In this document: one piece after another, positions 6,164 through 6,941 of the stretch | Layout of the letters: each line of letters begins with the position of its first letter | How positions within the stretch are numbered: the stretch's first letter is position 1 | Source of the DNA: Armatimonadota bacterium | Lineage (GTDB): Bacteria; Armatimonadota; JAAZEB01 | Reading direction: 5' to 3' | NCBI GenBank assembly: GCA_012841485.1 | Contig: DUUU01000185.1 | Location: 1-6,941 of the forward strand | Length of the DNA stretch: 6,941 bases | Notes under the pieces: model-generated | Databases searched by the model: none | What the model was told of the DNA's origin: nothing | Seen by the model: only the letters and a program-made list of their open reading frames with translations | Translations under genes and position numbers: made by a program

Positions 6164-6169
6164 AAGGGG
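6164..6169 (+). promoter_or_regulatory. Shine-Dalgarno site of the prepilin gene
   Basis: AAGGGG lies 6 nt before the ATG at 6176, which directly precedes the prepilin leader. It confirms this start. Confidence 0.65.
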
Positions 6170-6175
6170 TAGCGT

Positions 6176-6811
6176 ATGAAAAAGCGTGGCTTTACGCTCA
6201 TCGAGTTGCTCGTCGTCATCGCGATTATTGCCATCTTGGCAGCGATTCTTTTCCCGGTGTTCGCGCGGGCGAGGGAGAACGCGCGCAAGTCAAGCTGCCA
6301 ATCTAGCCTGAAGCAGCTAGGGATGGCGGCGATGCAGTATGTGCAGGACTATGACGAGTGCTACCATTTCGCCTACGTCATGAATCCGCAGGTGCGGTTT
6401 CCGGAGCTGCTGCAGCCGTATCTGAAGAACATGGAGGTCTTTGTCTGCCCCAGCGATCCCGATGTGTGGGTGCCAGTGACGGGGATGCGGCTGAGTTACC
6501 TCTGCAACTACAACCTGCATCCGGCGGGGGATTCCACCGTGCCGACACCGATTCGCATGGCGCAGGTGACGCGCCCCTCCGAGACGATCTCCCTGGCCGA
6601 AAACGCGGATGGGGCTACCACCAATCGCCAGCCCGATTGCCAGTATGCATGGGGATGCAATGGCGGCGCCGTCTCCTCGGGTTATGACCGATTCGCGCGC
6701 GTGGGACGGACGCGGCATTCGGAAGGCGCGAACTACGTCTTCGCCGACGGGCACGTGAAGTGGATGAAGCCAGACGTCATCGCCAACGAGGCCGTCTACT
6801 GGAAGCTATGA
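6176..6811 (+). CDS. Prepilin-like protein with H-X9-DG C-terminal motif (DUF1559-related)
   Basis: A 211-residue type IV prepilin-like protein. The class III leader MKKRG is followed by [20 protein letters not shown], so prepilin peptidase should cut after Gly5 and methylate Phe6; Glu10 is the conserved +5 glutamate. The hydrophobic helix (6-26) runs into [16 protein letters not shown] and [18 protein letters not shown] (44-61), phrases I associate with very large pseudopilin families in Armatimonadota. The globular part is cysteine-bearing, and near the end His181 stands nine residues before Asp191-Gly192 (VFADGHVKW), the H-X9-DG signature. Members are presumed to be surface or secretion-pilus-like proteins, but their job is not established. 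No pilus assembly ATPase, platform protein or peptidase gene lies in the window, so it is an orphan relying on machinery encoded elsewhere. The length is typical and no damage is seen. Confidence 0.92.
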   Translation: MKKRGFTLIELLVVIAIIAILAAILFPVFARARENARKSSCQSSLKQLGMAAMQYVQDYDECYHFAYVMNPQVRFPELLQPYLKNMEVFVCPSDPDVWVPVTGMRLSYLCNYNLHPAGDSTVPTPIRMAQVTRPSETISLAENADGATTNRQPDCQYAWGCNGGAVSSGYDRFARVGRTRHSEGANYVFADGHVKWMKPDVIANEAVYWKL

Positions 6812-6831
6812 GCCCTTTGTGCAGGGTGGCG

Positions 6832-6897
6832 CCTCCCCCTCTCCCACACGGGCAGCCGATAGCGGAGTGAAGGGCTGCCTCCGGGCTTGGGGGGAGG
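6832..6897. terminator. Nested inverted repeat after the prepilin gene, possible terminator
   Basis: CCTCCCCC (6832-6839) pairs with GGGGGAGG (6890-6897), enclosing a second stem GGCAGCC (6851-6857) with GGCTGCC (6873-6879). It begins 20 nt after the prepilin stop. No T-run follows, and the outer arms are simple C/G-rich tracts that pair easily by chance. It could end the prepilin transcript or be a structured RNA element. Confidence 0.35.
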
Positions 6898-6941
6898 TGA
6901 CTGCTAGGCGCTTCCAGGGGTTGGCGGGCTCCTTCTTGCCG
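6898..6941. other. Right edge, no gene seen
   Basis: The last 44 bases hold no recognisable gene start, RNA or signal. Confidence 0.4.

Overview
This is a GC-rich bacterial window with four confident protein genes, each apparently its own transcription unit. The best clue to the organism is the gene at the right end. It encodes a short prepilin-like protein with the leader [23 protein letters not shown], then an [10 protein letters not shown] segment, a QYVQDYDE segment and a C-terminal H-X9-DG motif. As I recall these families, this combination is abundant in Armatimonadota and related to the DUF1559-type proteins of Planctomycetota. A copper-amine-oxidase-N-like secreted protein and a GH42-like secreted hydrolase fit an Armatimonadota-like genome. 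This placement is inference; no rRNA or other phylogenetic marker is present.

Layout, left to right: (1) 1-667 has no convincing gene but is rich in inverted repeats, including a 12-bp hairpin with a tetraloop (195-223) and a 68-nt hairpin with a perfect 14-bp outer stem (591-658) just past the stop of the next gene. (2) A cold-shock-domain protein lies on the minus strand (668-874) with a perfect AGGAGG site. (3) 875-1470 is a long divergent intergenic region; its only coding candidate is a weak 70-residue ORF (1128-1340) behind a good Shine-Dalgarno stretch. (4) A large secreted GH42-like glycoside hydrolase (1471-4401, plus) has an N-terminal carbohydrate-binding-like domain, a TIM barrel, an amidotransferase-like domain and a small C-terminal domain. 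(5) 4402-4478 is a convergent gap with two adjacent hairpins that probably act as a two-way terminator. (6) A secreted protein on the minus strand (4479-5672) joins a copper-amine-oxidase-N-like domain to two DxxGDG-type calcium-loop motifs. (7) 5673-6175 is a 503-bp divergent intergenic region without a gene. (8) The prepilin-like gene (6176-6811, plus) is followed by 130 bp with a nested inverted repeat.

Three of the four proteins carry export signals, so the window mostly encodes extracytoplasmic functions: polysaccharide or glycoside breakdown, a cell-envelope protein of unknown role, and a pseudopilin-like surface protein. Gene orientation alternates throughout (minus, plus, minus, plus), so there is no operon evidence that they act together. 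I found no CRISPR array, tRNA, rRNA, transposase or phage gene.
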